64,000 bases of DNA, from NCBI GenBank assembly GCA_039583875.1, contig CM077158.1:237886453-237950452 (forward strand). Reading direction: 5' to 3'. A program made the translations under genes and the position numbers. Origin of the DNA: Platanthera guangdongensis. Its lineage: Eukaryota > Streptophyta > Magnoliopsida > Asparagales > Orchidaceae. Each line of letters begins with the position of its first letter. Position 1 is the first letter of the stretch. A model generated the notes under the pieces. The model saw nothing but the letters and a program-made list of their open reading frames with translations, did no database searches and had not been told where the DNA came from. Positions 1-10,439 of the stretch are shown in pieces.

Positions 1-100
1 TAGGGTTGCTCCCTAACTATCTTCTTCCTCGCCTCATCTCCTTCGTCTCCTCCCCTCCTACGGCTCCCTCCTCCCATAGACATTCTTCTCGATTGTAATA
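1..100 (+). repeat. possible LTR 3'-end fragment (chromovirus type)
   Basis: The pyrimidine-rich stretch opening with TAGGGTTGCTCCCTA resembles the end of the LTRs at 19628-19950 and 22489-22883 (TAGGGTTGTTCCCC and TAGGTGTGCTCCCTAG in the same context, followed by a similar CT-rich run). It would be the right part of an LTR cut by the window edge. The match is short and low-complexity, so this is tentative. Confidence 0.3.
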
Positions 101-233
101 CCTCTTTCGTAATCCAATACTTGGTTTGTATTAAATAGCCCATCGCTTGATTCTAAGCCCTTAAATTTTAATCTACATGATCTAATGGAATAGGTGATTT
201 TTTTCAACACATAGCTGGTATTAAAAATGTATA

Positions 234-414
234 TGTAGAAAAAGATCCAAACCTTATATATACTTCTTGAATATCAAAAAACAAGTATGAGTACAAATAT
301 ATAGGAGAGAAGAGAGTAAGCAACTAGCTATATAAATAATGTGGGACTAAAAACAAATTTCTACATTGGCCAAGTTAATGGGCCAATACATTTTTTTCCT
401 AGTATTCTCTAACA
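234..414 (-). repeat. 3' LTR of copia-1
   Basis: A 181-bp LTR in minus orientation, starting TGTAGAAAAAGATCC and ending TCTAACA on the plus strand. It abuts CTCCCCCGC, which on the minus strand reads as a G-rich polypurine tract. Its layout and several blocks (AATATATAGGAGAGA, TGTGGGACTAA) match the 183-bp LTRs at 44604-44786 and 49724-49906 and the reverse complement of 54522-54704, so these are one copia family. The 5 bp outside it are GTATA; the partner end is lost, so no TSD can be tested. Confidence 0.75.
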
Positions 415-3400
415 CTCCCCCGCAAGCTGGAGCGTACAAGTCGTAGGCACCAAGCTTGGACAAGAACTGATAGTAGAGACGTCGTGGTAAGGCCTTGGTG
501 AGGATGTCATCAACTTGCTGAGCAGCAGGAACATATGTTAACTCTATCTTCTTCAATTGAACCTTCTCCCGAATGAAATGACAGTCAACTTCAATATGTT
601 TTGTCCGTTAATGGAAGACCGGATTCTTGGAAATGTGTATAGCAGCTTGACTGTTGCAAAATAAAGTGGCAGGTGAGGAGAGCTTGACTCTTATATCATC
701 AAGGAGACCCTCAAACCATGTGAGCTCAGACACAACTGCTGTCATCGATCGATACTCAGCCTCAACAGATGAGCGAGCAACCACGACTGTTTCTTGCTGC
801 GTCATGTAATAAGATGTCCTCCAAAGTAAGTGCAGTATCCACTTGTGAAACGACGGTCATCCAACGAGCCAGCATAATCAGCATCAGAGTATGCAATCAG
901 AGACAAGTGAGACGAAGATGGCTTGTATACAAGTCCTTGTCTAGGAGCAGTATTCAAGTATCGAAAAATACGCTCGACTGCCTGAAGATGAGAGATATGT
1001 GGCTCATGCATGAATCGACCGACAACTCCAACGGCAAATGATATATCAGGTCTCGTAACAATGAGATATATCAGCATTCCCACAAGACGACGATAATACT
1101 CTGGATTCGGAAGGAGCGCATCAGAGTCCAAGGCATGAGCACAAAGCTTGTGATTGATATACAAGGGAGTATCAGCAGGCTTGCATCCAGAATAGCCCGC
1201 ATCATGAAGTAAGTCAAGATAACACTTTCTCTGAGATAACACAAACTCATCAGGTCTCCGAGCCACTTCGAGACCAAGAAAATATCGAAGGCTTCCTAGG
1301 TCTTTTGTTTGAAACACAGTCGTCAGATGCTATTTGATCATCCGTAATCCTGGAAGATCGTCTCCTGTAATCAAAATATCATACATATATACCAACAGAA
1401 TTATTGTGCCTGTTGGACGATGACGAGTGAACAGAGAGAAGTCCGCCGAACTCCGAGTGAACCCAACAACACTAACGGTCTTACTAAATTTATCAAACCA
1501 TGCATGAGGAGACTGTTTGAGACCATAAAAAGACTTCTTCAGACAACAGACAAGAGACTCCCTCGTGGTCTCAAACTCGGGAGGTTGTTGCATATAAACT
1601 ATCTCTTATAAATCGTCATTAAGAAAAGCATTTTTTACATACAGTAGGTGCAATGGCCAGTGGCGGTGAACAGCAATGGAGATCAACACGCGAACAGTAT
1701 TGAGTTTAGCGATTGGAGAAAAAGACTCATCATAATCCAGATCTTGTTGTTGAGTGAAACCGCGAGCTACGAGACGAGCTTTCAAACGGTGAACCATCCC
1801 AACCAGACCCTGTTTGACGGCAAACACCCACTTGCATCTCACACAAGATTGTCCAGGAGGAAGTGGGACCAGATCCCACGTGTGGTTTGCCCAAAGAGCA
1901 GACATTTTCTCGTCCATAGCCTCCCGCCACCAGGGATGTTGGAGAGCCTCCTGCATAGAATTAGGGCTGGAAATAGAGGATAAAGAAAGAGCACTTTGTC
2001 AGAGTTCCGGAGAGAGTCGGTGAAAAGAGACATAGTTTGTCATCGGGTGGGCAGTGGAACCTGTTGCCGAATCCGCAAGGATGCAAAACATCATTAGAGG
2101 GGGGCATCTCTTGTAGGGTAGTAGACGAAGAAGGTCGTCGAGTGTACACACGGATGATAAGTGGTTTAGGTGGGATTGGCGTGGGAAGGAGAGGTGGAAG
2201 GTTTGAATGAACAGGGATAGCAGGCCGCAGAAGAGGTGTCGGAAGTGGAGAATCAGCCGGTTGAGAGTAATATGGTTGATCTTCGAGAAAGGTAACATCA
2301 GCAGATGTAACAACCTTGCGATCCTTGGGAGAAAAACAAACGTAGCTCTTTTGAGTCCGAGAGTAACCTACAAACATATATTTAGTGGCACGTGGAGCAA
2401 GTTTGTCAGTGGACGGGCCAAGATGATGAACAAAGCACACGCAGACAAACACGCGAGGGGTGATGGGGAAACGAGGTTTGGAGGGAAAAAAAGATTGAAG
2501 GGAACCGCAAACTTGAGAATAGAGGAAGGCATGCGGTTAATAATAGTGCAGGCGGTAGAAACCGCAAAATTCCAATACTGTTTGGGAACATTCATTTGAA
2601 TCATAAGAGAGCGGGTGACCTCAAGCAGGTGACGATTCTTGCGTTCAGCAACGCCATTTTGTTAGGGGGTATAGCACACGAGGTTTGATGGATGATCCCA
2701 AACTCAGCACATAGGTGTGCAAAGGCATGACTAGTGTATTCACTGGCATTATCAGTGCGAAGGGTTTTAATTGTAATGGAAAACTGGTCGCGAGTTTCAA
2801 TGAAAAAAATATGGAATACACCAGGTAATTCAAAGCGATCACGAATGAGATACAGCCAGGTCACCCGAGAATAGTCATCTACAAATGTGACAAATTAACT
2901 ATCCAAAAACAATATCAATTTTGTAGGATCCCCAAATATCAGAGTGTACAAGATCAAAGCAAGCAGGACTCTGAGTTGTACATGGTGAGAACGTAGACAG
3001 TTGATGTTTCTCATAGATACAAGAATCATACGTGAACTCTTGGAGGGACACTTCGGGGAGAGATTTTTTGAGTATGTTTAGAGGAGCGTGACCAAGACAT
3101 TGATGTCAAACAACAGAGCTAATAGAGGACAACACTGTTGGAGGAGAGGAGTCAAGGATATAGATAACATTCGACAGATGTCCTTTTCCGATAATAGACT
3201 GCGGCTTGCGATCCTGCACAACACACAAGTTGGAAGAAAAAATTACATCACAATCAAAATCAGTAGTGAGACGACCAATAAAGAGAAGGTTGAAAGCAGA
3301 GCTCGGAACATGAAGGGCAGAGCGAAGAGTGATGGAGGGAGTAAGGTGAATATCTGCCGCGCCAGAAACAGGAATGGTATCCCCACTAGCAATAGTGATG

Positions 3401-3423
3401 AACTTGGGATGCACAGAGTTCAT
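415..3423 (-). pseudogene. copia-1 pol remnant (protease end, integrase, RT, RNase H)
   Basis: Read right to left, this decayed Ty1/copia polyprotein shows: the domain following protease (3423-3106, ends in VLSSISSVV), integrase core pieces (2864-2601, with TDNASEYT and IIHQTSC), the integrase tail (about 2450-2300, KYMFVGYSRTQKSYVC), the RT N-terminus (1956-1606, CKWVFAVKQG and ARLVARGFTQQ), the RT palm (1593-1330, YGLKQSPHAWFDKF), the RT end (1317-802, RYFLGLEVARRPD) and RNase H (805-608 and 556-420, ending DLYAPACGG). The catalytic YVDD reads YMYD and several frameshifts and stops separate the pieces, so it is inactive. Gag, PBS and 5' LTR are missing; homology stops at about 3423. Confidence 0.85.
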
Positions 3424-3600
3424 GGATCAACTTGTTCAAAAATCCTTCGCATGTCCCAAGCTAGTTGGTCCCTGTGCGGAGTTCTAAGCAAACCATTATC
3501 CAATTTCTCTCTATGAAATGTTGGTCCTCAATGTGCTTTGTTTTGTAGTGCTAGACAGAACTATGTATTGATACTAGTGGCGGCAAACATATTATTACAA
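3424..3600 (-). pseudogene. copia RNase H C-terminal remnant
   Basis: The minus strand still shows a copia RNase H tail: a region like NKAHxGPTFHREKLDNGLLRT, corresponding to the family pattern TKHIEVDxHFIREKLxxG. It directly abuts the broken end of copia-1 and comes from a different part of pol, so a second copia element must have recombined or been deleted here. Identification rests on about 40 residues with stops. Confidence 0.45.
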
Positions 3601-3991
3601 AATTTCATAGTTCTTACATTTTGAGCCTAAAGATAGTTTAAGATGACTTTTAGCAACAATCGCAAAACTAAAACTTATTTTCCATATCCCAGAATTCACC
3701 TACAGCACTAGAACATTTACTAGATTGTTTTAAGGATAGTACACTTCCCTATGGGAGATCATTTATCGACCTGCGATCATGCATGGTCAGCATCTCTATA
3801 GGTTTTCAGAGTAAGATATTCTCTTTTGGAACAAGTTTTTCTTACATGTTTGACCTTAAGATAACCAAGAACCATGTAATCTTACAAATGTTCTTCTTCG
3901 TGAGCATGCATTAACTGACTTATTTACACTTACTGAATAGGCTATATTTCATTTAGTGTGGAAGAGATCGATTAAACTTTCAGCTAACATA
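3601..3991. other. no recognisable gene
   Basis: AT-rich sequence without a long open frame or a motif I recognise. It could be the decayed upstream part of the copia remnant at 3424-3600. Confidence 0.4.
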
Positions 3992-4680
3992 TGGTACCTC
4001 ATTTACCCACCACCCCATTTCCTTCATCCCACTTATCTTGAGAAGACCAAGTATATTCTTTCTCTACAAAAATAAAAATAAAACATTTTGGAATAAGGAA
4101 CGTCATTGCAAGGAATTTTTTTTCAAACAAGTGCTTTTTGGAGGCACTTCTTCGATAACATCTGTTAGGTGTTCGGAGGAGAGAACCGGCCTCCAAGTTT
4201 GGAGAGGGAAAGAGGGAAAGATAGAAAGAGGAAGGAAGAGAGAATAACACGGTTCCAAATTTCTTGAACTGCCAAGATGAAAAGAAAATACATAGTATGG
4301 AGGGTTTATATAACACTCTCGACCCAACTGCAATACAAGGAAAAATACGTTCAGTTTCTCAAGATAACCGCGTCTTAGGCTTCATTTGTTTCAGCGGTGG
4401 CGGATCGATCCGGCGGGTGGAAACGGAGTGTTTGAAACGGAGGGGGGAGGTGGCTGCTCCAAACGGAGTTTTTTGGGGCGTTTCTCAAGACGGGCGGGTG
4501 GAAACGGAGCAAACGCCGCCGGAGGTTCATTTGTTTACCCGTCTTCCGGCGGCGTTTGCCCAAAACGGAGCACCGAAACGCCCAAACAAATAGAGCCTTA
4601 ATGAGCTTCGTCCTTTGATGTGTCACTCGTGGGCTTTTTGCAGCGTTGGTATACCCTCTCCCTCGTCCGTGTACGTAACA
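3992..4680 (-). repeat. 3' LTR of a chromovirus, split by a MITE
   Basis: The right end ...GTAACA (4680) directly follows the end of the chromodomain-like coding region, so the minus strand reads TGTTACGTACACGG, as at other chromovirus 3' LTRs in this window (22489, 29532). A TATA box (TATATAAACCC on the minus strand, near 4306-4316) fits an LTR promoter. The left end at 3992 (TGGTACC) is a guess from the TG terminus. The LTR is interrupted by the MITE at 4378-4597. Confidence 0.5.
4378..4597. mobile_element. Tourist-like MITE (PIF/Harbinger type), 220 bp
   Basis: Terminal inverted repeats GGCTTCATTTGTTT and, on the other strand, GGCTCTATTTGTTT (12 of 14 identical) are flanked on both sides by TTA (4375-4377 and 4598-4600), the 3-bp target duplication of PIF/Harbinger elements. 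Inside is a second palindrome: AAACGCCGCCGGA at 4511-4523 and its exact reverse complement at 4545-4557. A direct repeat CGGGTGGAAACGGAG also occurs twice. There is no coding capacity. It sits within an LTR, so it is younger than that element. Confidence 0.8.
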
Positions 4681-4966
4681 ATGTCTCCCTCTAAAAGAAT
4701 TTTCTTGTCCTCAAGGTAGAAGTTCATAAACTGAGCTCGGAAATCAGACTAGTCAACCCATGTGGCTTCTGACGGTGGTCGATCAAGCCAGTGCACCAAG
4801 ACTTGCTCGACTGAGGAATCCTCTTGACTGATAGTACACATCCGTGACGAGCTGAGGGATGTAGCCAGACGAGGTTAGCCCCGGAGCCGGCGGGGACAGT
4901 GTCGCCTCGACAGGGTGATCTCCAATAACTCGTTTTAACTGAGAGACGTAAAACACTCACATAATG
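4681..4966 (-). pseudogene. chromovirus integrase C-terminus / chromodomain-like remnant
   Basis: Translated on the minus strand in two frames this gives FYVSQLKRVIGDHPVEA, the FHVSQLK block that ends chromovirus integrases. It is followed by VLVHWLDRPPSEATWVD, then a stop, then FRAQFMNFYLEDK, the chromodomain-like tail of plant chromoviruses. It ends at the LTR start at 4680. One frameshift and at least one stop make it non-functional. Its right edge meets a ribonuclease H of a different gypsy lineage at about 4966. Confidence 0.8.
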
Positions 4967-7900
4967 TTTTCCTGAGACTCCGTCAACGAACATCTTCCAA
5001 GACACCAAATCAGAGGGAACCCCTCCCTCCTCTGCCTCCGCCGAGAAGCCAGCCAAGAAATATGTCACTGCTTGTGCTTGATTGTCGTCCTTGGCAAGAA
5101 GGTAATATCGAATTCACTACGCTCCGCCGAAAAGCCAGCCAAGAAATATGTCACTGCTTGCGCTTTGATTGTCAACCATTTTTGCCAACCGCCTTGAATG
5201 CTTCACCTCATCTATGATGCTTCGAAGAGGCTGGGTTGTCACCACACAGATGGAATGTGCCTGAAAATATGATATGAGCCTCCACACTGAGACGACTAAG
5301 GTGAAGGTCAGTGTCTCGAGAATCAATTACAGTATTTTTTTCTTTCGGAGCACTATGCTCACATAGTATATTTGAAGTATCTTCTTTCATTCTTCTCTAA
5401 CTAGAACTGAACTTACTGCTTCCGCCCCCACACCTAGATAGCGGAATATATCATCCCCTTTCTTCGGCCTTGAAGCAGTGGTGCTTGCGTCAGCTGTCGC
5501 TTCAAATTCTCAAACGCCTTCGCGCACTCCCTTGTCCATTCAAACTGATGATTACTGAAAAGAGTTTTAAAGAAAGGGAGCACTTTTCTTTTGTCTTTGA
5601 TAAAATGTGACTCGGGCCAGCCAACCTTCCGGTTAAGCGTCAGACTTCCTTGGTACTCTTTGGCAACGCCATCTAAGGATAGCTTTGACATTGTCTGGGT
5701 TGCGTTCGACTCTATCTTGAGTGAGGAGATACCACCAAGAACTTCTCTCTTGCTGCACCACACATGCACTTTGTCGGGTTGAGTCTCATCTTAAACTTCT
5801 GAAGTGTTACGAAGGTCTTCTCCAAATCACTGATATACTCCAGATATTTTTGCTCATTATCACGATCATTTACGTAGACCTCCAAGTTCCGCATCTTCTG
5901 CTCCTCAAAAATGTGATTTATCATATGCTGATAAGTAGCCCTGCATTTTTCAATCTGAAAGGCATCATCTTGTAGTTATAACACTCATCATTCGTGATGA
6001 AGTAGAAGTCGCGCCGATCGGGGGGATGCATCCGGATCTGGTGATATCTTGAAAATGCATCAAAAAAACTCATAACAAAAAACCCGATGGCTAAATCAAC
6101 CAGCACGTCAATTCGAGACAGAGACTAACAATCTTTCGAGTAAGCTTTATTAAGAAAACAAAAATCCACACATTCTCCAACCCCCATCGATCTTTTTGAC
6201 CATTACAATATTGGAGATTAGGCCCGGATACTAGATCTTCGAAACAAAATCTGTCTCGAGCAGTTTCTTCACTTCCTCCCTAATGGGCTCAATCAAGGCA
6301 GTGGAAATCTCCCTCTTCTTCTATGAATGGGACAAATCTCAGGGTCGAGATTGAGTCAGTGGCATGAAACCTCTACATTGATCCCCACATCTCCACAGCG
6401 ATCCAAGAGAAGACATCGGTGTTTCCCTGGAGGCACTCGACCACCTCTATCTTCTCTTCAGTCATCAATCTTGCGATGATCTTCAGCATTTCGGGCGTCC
6501 CTCCCGCAGTTACCACCTCCACTTCCTCCCACCTCTTTTGCAGCCTCCAGATGTATCATTCCTTCCAGCACCTTGTACATTGCATCTGCTTCTTCCATCC
6601 AGCCTATGGTAATCACAATGCTTAGATAGCACTCCCGAGCCTCCCTGGAATTCCTCCTGATGCCCTCTTTGGCAATACTTCAAGCATTGATGGTAAGAGG
6701 AAAGAACGGCCTGGAAGAATTTGATAAGAAGTCGCTCGAAGATAGCGTTGTAGTAGCTCATCGTGTCGACGATGACAAACCGGTAGTTCTTTGATGTGCC
6801 GCCGAGGGTTACCAACAGCTCCACTCCTCCTTCCACTTCATTCATTTCTCCTGAGAAACCAAAAAAGGGACCATCCGAGGTTACCGCCACGCTTGCTTCC
6901 ACTTCCAACGCATCAAACGCCATTTTGAAAATGTGACATTGACTGAGCTCTCATTATTCACCAGAATTCGAGAGACTATGAAATCCTCAATCGCTGCCTG
7001 GATGATAACGGCATCATGAAAGTGGTTCTCATTCCCCAACATATCCTCTTCTGAGAAGTTGATTTCTTCAGACGTGGGAGACGTTTGGGAGGTCGAAGTG
7101 ACACTCCGGCAATAGATTGTATGGAGACTTCCCGTTCGGGAAGCTCCCACTCCAACTCCTTCATGGATGACGCCTGACTCCCCTGTAGCCTCCCAAATGC
7201 ACTCTGCTTCACATCTCCTCTGACCCTGAGCCCGAACTAGCTCTCCTTCCATAGGAGCCGCCTATTGTTGGTCTTCTCCTCCTACTCATTCTCCGGCTCT
7301 TTGCCCAGCTTCCAAAAACTCTGAACATGTCACAGTGGCATGCCCCTCTATCTGCTGCAACTCACAGTACAAGGGGGCCAACCCCGGTAGGTTCCTCCTA
7401 TGTTGATGTCTCCTTTGATACAAATTCCCTTGTCATGATATAGCCATCGCCTCTCTAGGTAGATCTATTTTTCCTCCCCCCCCCCCCATAGGTGCCTCTC
7501 TGGCCGGTTGAAATGGTTCCTCCATCGGGAGAGAATCTCCTCTTGGGACCTATCTGATGGAGTATTCCTGATGGCCTCTACAACGGCTGATTCACGGGAG
7601 CTTGAAACCTCTTCTCCAGCCCTGATTCTCTGGAGATGCATATGGCCCTCATCTCTTGTCTTCTAAGCTCTTCCTTCCTCCTTGACTCTTCTTGACTTCT
7701 CCCTTCCTTTTTTCTTCCTTCTTGTTTTCTTCCTTCCTACCTCTTCTACTCCACCTTCCTTCCCCCCTTCGAGGCCTCTTCTTGCTTCCCCCTAGTTAGC
7801 TTTGTCAACTTGGCCAAGAAGTCGTTGTTCGTCGTATCCCCTTGGATGAACTTACTCATCCTGTCGATCAGATCCTCAAAGGAAATTAGTGGATCTCAAC

Positions 7901-8370
7901 TAACCTCTAGCTTGAAAAGGCACTCTTGCAAGCCGAACGTAATCGCTAACTGCAGGGTGAAACTATTCACCACCTGAATGTTGAGGACTTCCTCCTGAAA
8001 GTGATTGATATAACTTCCAAGGGACTCATTTATTACTTGCTTCAGATGAAAAAGAGTTGTCCGCTCCTTTCTTCTCTTCGAGGTGGCGAACCGCTAGCGT
8101 CAAACCTCGGTGCAAGTCCTCAAAATAGTTAGATCGAGTCTGCTGGAAGTTGATGGAATCAATCTCTTGTCTTCCCTTTAAAAGTGATAGCAAAGAACAT
8201 GTACTTGAAAGCATCATTCATGGTCCAAATTGAAACTACATCCTAAAAACTACTGCAAATGTTGCATGGGATCAACCTTTTTGATATGCTAACTCAAGCT
8301 GAGCTCTCTGAACCCTTCAGCAACCGACGCAGACAAGACTTCGTCACGGAATGGAGTCCCTCTAGATTAG
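4967..8370 (-). pseudogene. Tat-lineage Ty3/gypsy gag-pol remnant
   Basis: Read right to left: gag (about 8360-7300, with a region around 7380-7310 like YCxxxxxxGHxTxxC, the Tat gag zinc motif), aspartic-protease region (about 7050-6510, with FGFSGEMNEVEG and YNAIFERLLI; the catalytic DSG has become NES), RT (about 6330-5710, with VMVKKIDGGWRMC, MMPFRLKNAG and YVND instead of YVDD), RNase H (5670-5170, with FFKTLFSN and YFQAHSI), and the start of the extra archaeal-type RNase H (about 5100-4967, SWKMFVDGVSG) that marks the Tat lineage. Integrase is absent. Stops and frameshifts occur throughout. A poly-C run lies near 7480. Confidence 0.8.
5036..5173. repeat. 86-bp-period tandem duplication in Tat RNase H
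   Basis: A block of about 50 bp starting CTCCGCCGA and containing AAGCCAGCCAAGAAATATG occurs at 5036-5086 and again at 5122-5173, offset exactly 86 bp. Both copies encode the linker before the second RNase H (TYFLAGFSAE on the minus strand), so the duplication arose within the dead element. Confidence 0.75.
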
Positions 8371-8787
8371 TGAGGTGTGAGATGGCGAGCTTGACCCAAC
8401 TCACCCACACGAGTTTATTGATAGATCGTCAAATGCTCTACTTTTCGAAATTGAATTCCCTAGGCACTCGCTGGGAGATATCTCGAATGCATAAGTCGCT
8501 CTGGTTCTTCTGTCACGGCTTCCTTACTTGGTCGCCAATATGGCGCGCCATCCTTCGAAGGAGTGACATGGTGAAGCGAGGTTGTTGTTACCTCAGCGCG
8601 AGGAACGAGTACTGCTCACAACGTGTCCTCGATCATTCGAACAAAGTCAGAGAAGTTTGCCTGCATCACGCACTCACCTTCCACCTACGAGTTGTCGACA
8701 ATCACCACTTGCTCGCTTTCTTAGATCATGTCGCCTTCTCGGAAGACTTTCCTCCTCCGACTACGGTCTACGCTTACCATACCCAAG
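8371..8787 (-). other. untranslated leader of the Tat element
   Basis: Lies between the gag N-terminal region and the LTR. The plus-strand open frame over 8259-8810 has no recognisable motif and overlaps gag on the other strand. The minus-strand sequence next to the LTR (CTTGGGTATGGTAAGCG) does not match a tRNA primer site I recognise. Confidence 0.35.
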
Positions 8788-9320
8788 TGTTGGAACCAAG
8801 AAAATTATAGCTCTAAATGTTTAGACCAACGTGTAGCCCAAGGTTACTGATCTCGTGGTCGGACACCACAGATCTAACGGCTAGAGCAAGAGAGAGAAAG
8901 TTGAACTGTCTAGAAATAGGACCTGAGTGCTGCAGCGAGGAGGTCCAACCACGTACCCATAAATCGAAAAGAACATCCCTCCAAAACCAAAAGGCTGAGC
9001 TAGGTACTGGGAAGGCACAAACTGATGATTAGAGAACTTATGTGGGGATTCGAGGTGTCATTCCTGATACCCATGAGCCCTTATTTATAGACAAATCCTA
9101 AGGGGTATTAATGCGAGAATAACCTCCCCCTGTAAAGTTCCTGGCTTGCGACTTGAGGAATGAGCTCACCCACTCTATGACTATGAGCAGCTACTCGCCT
9201 ATAGCGAAGATCGCAAATGCTCTCCCACCATGCAAATACCAAACGATACTGGTAGCGAGTTTATAGGAATGCCCGCCTAATTGACGAGTACCAAGCGATA
9301 CTTGCTTCTTGACTCGAGTC
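8788..9320 (-). repeat. probable 5' LTR of the Tat element
   Basis: It begins TGTTGGAACC on the plus strand at the upstream side of the Tat gag, where the 5' LTR of a minus-strand element must lie. A good plant TATA box on the minus strand (CTATAAATAA, 9081-9090) followed by GGGCTC fits an LTR promoter. The outer end (CTCAGCA near 9320) is uncertain and there is no second LTR to compare. Confidence 0.45.
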
Positions 9321-9339
9321 CACCCTCAGCAAATATGGG

Positions 9340-9480
9340 TTATACAATAATCAGGTTTATTTCTAGTCGCATGCCTCTTGTGGTGTTTTGGTGTCATTCC
9401 TCTTTGTGTATATATAGAGGAGAAATATAAAACTTTTTGAATAAAGAAGTTATTTCAAATTCTCAACTTGGTATCGGGGT
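9340..9480 (+). repeat. possible 5' LTR end and primer-binding site of copia-A
   Basis: TGGTATCGGGGT at 9469-9480 resembles the copia initiator-Met primer site TGGTATCAGAGC and follows ...TTCTCAAC. The preceding 125 bp (GTGTATATATAGAGG) share weak blocks with the 3' LTR at 13677 (GTGTCAT...GTGTATATATA). It lies upstream of a plus-strand copia pol. The LTR start is not fixed. Confidence 0.4.
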
Positions 9481-10439
9481 AAGATCTATCTTCGCAATGA
9501 GACTCAGTCTCGCACATGTGCATCTTTCGCTGACAACTCTATCCCGCGTTGTATTCTCATCACAAAATTGTGTGCACATGGCAAATAGATCTCGTAGCTC
9601 GTTCTTGCATCGAGCTCCGTGTTCACGCTCGATTTGCATTACATTGCATCGATGTAATTCTCGTAGTACGCCTAGATCCTCCCTATCTTGCTAGCATCAA
9701 TTTCGCACATATCCCTTGCCCAGACGTGTGACTTCTAGCTCTCGCCGAGTCGTGTATGTTCTCGTGCCCATTGTGATCCCCTCTTTGCCCAATTGTGTTG
9801 AATCGCGTTTGTTCTCATGCGCACATGCTCTCCACCCAGTCATGTGACTTCCAGGTCTTGTTAATTTCCTTGCTGCCCAATTATGATGGTTTTTGCTCGC
9901 TTGGACGCTCCCGCTGTGTGAGTTTTACTCGAAGTCCAACTGATGTGTCGTGCGAGCCCTATAGATTTCACCGTACGAGTATTCCTCCATACAAAAATTC
10001 ATGTTGTCATGCTAGTGTTACGTGATTCATGTTCTCTCCCATTTCTTTGCCAACACGTGAGTATATGAATGATGAGCTCCTCGAATTTGAGTGTTCAGAC
10101 CCCCTCCAGCATTCAAAACTTTTCAATCAATAAAAATCTATAGACCAATGGTCCCTCAAGTTCCTTCCATATTACAAGTGTGCCCTTGGATGGTAAAAAT
10201 TATTTTAAATGGTCCCGATTGGCACATGTCATCTAAATCAATCAGTTGTATGGGTATATTTATGGGCTATTATTAATTCACCTAGTATTGATCCTACATG
10301 ACGAAAGTGGGATGTTGGAAACTCTCTGGTAGTCTCACGGTTACTCCACTTGATGCCTCGTTTAGTCAGTTGTGGTCATATGATTATGGATTTTTCCTTT
10401 GAAATCTGTCTCGCTCCTTTGCCTTTGTGCTCTTACCGG
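9481..10439 (+). other. decayed leader/gag space of copia-A
   Basis: Between the primer-like site and the protease there is no convincing gag motif, only short open frames full of stops. About 950 bp is less than a copia leader plus gag usually needs, so part is probably deleted. Confidence 0.4.

Noticed and set aside
8259..8810. 183-codon plus-strand open frame
   Set aside because: Overlaps Tat gag on the other strand, has no motif, and lies in leader sequence; most likely chance.
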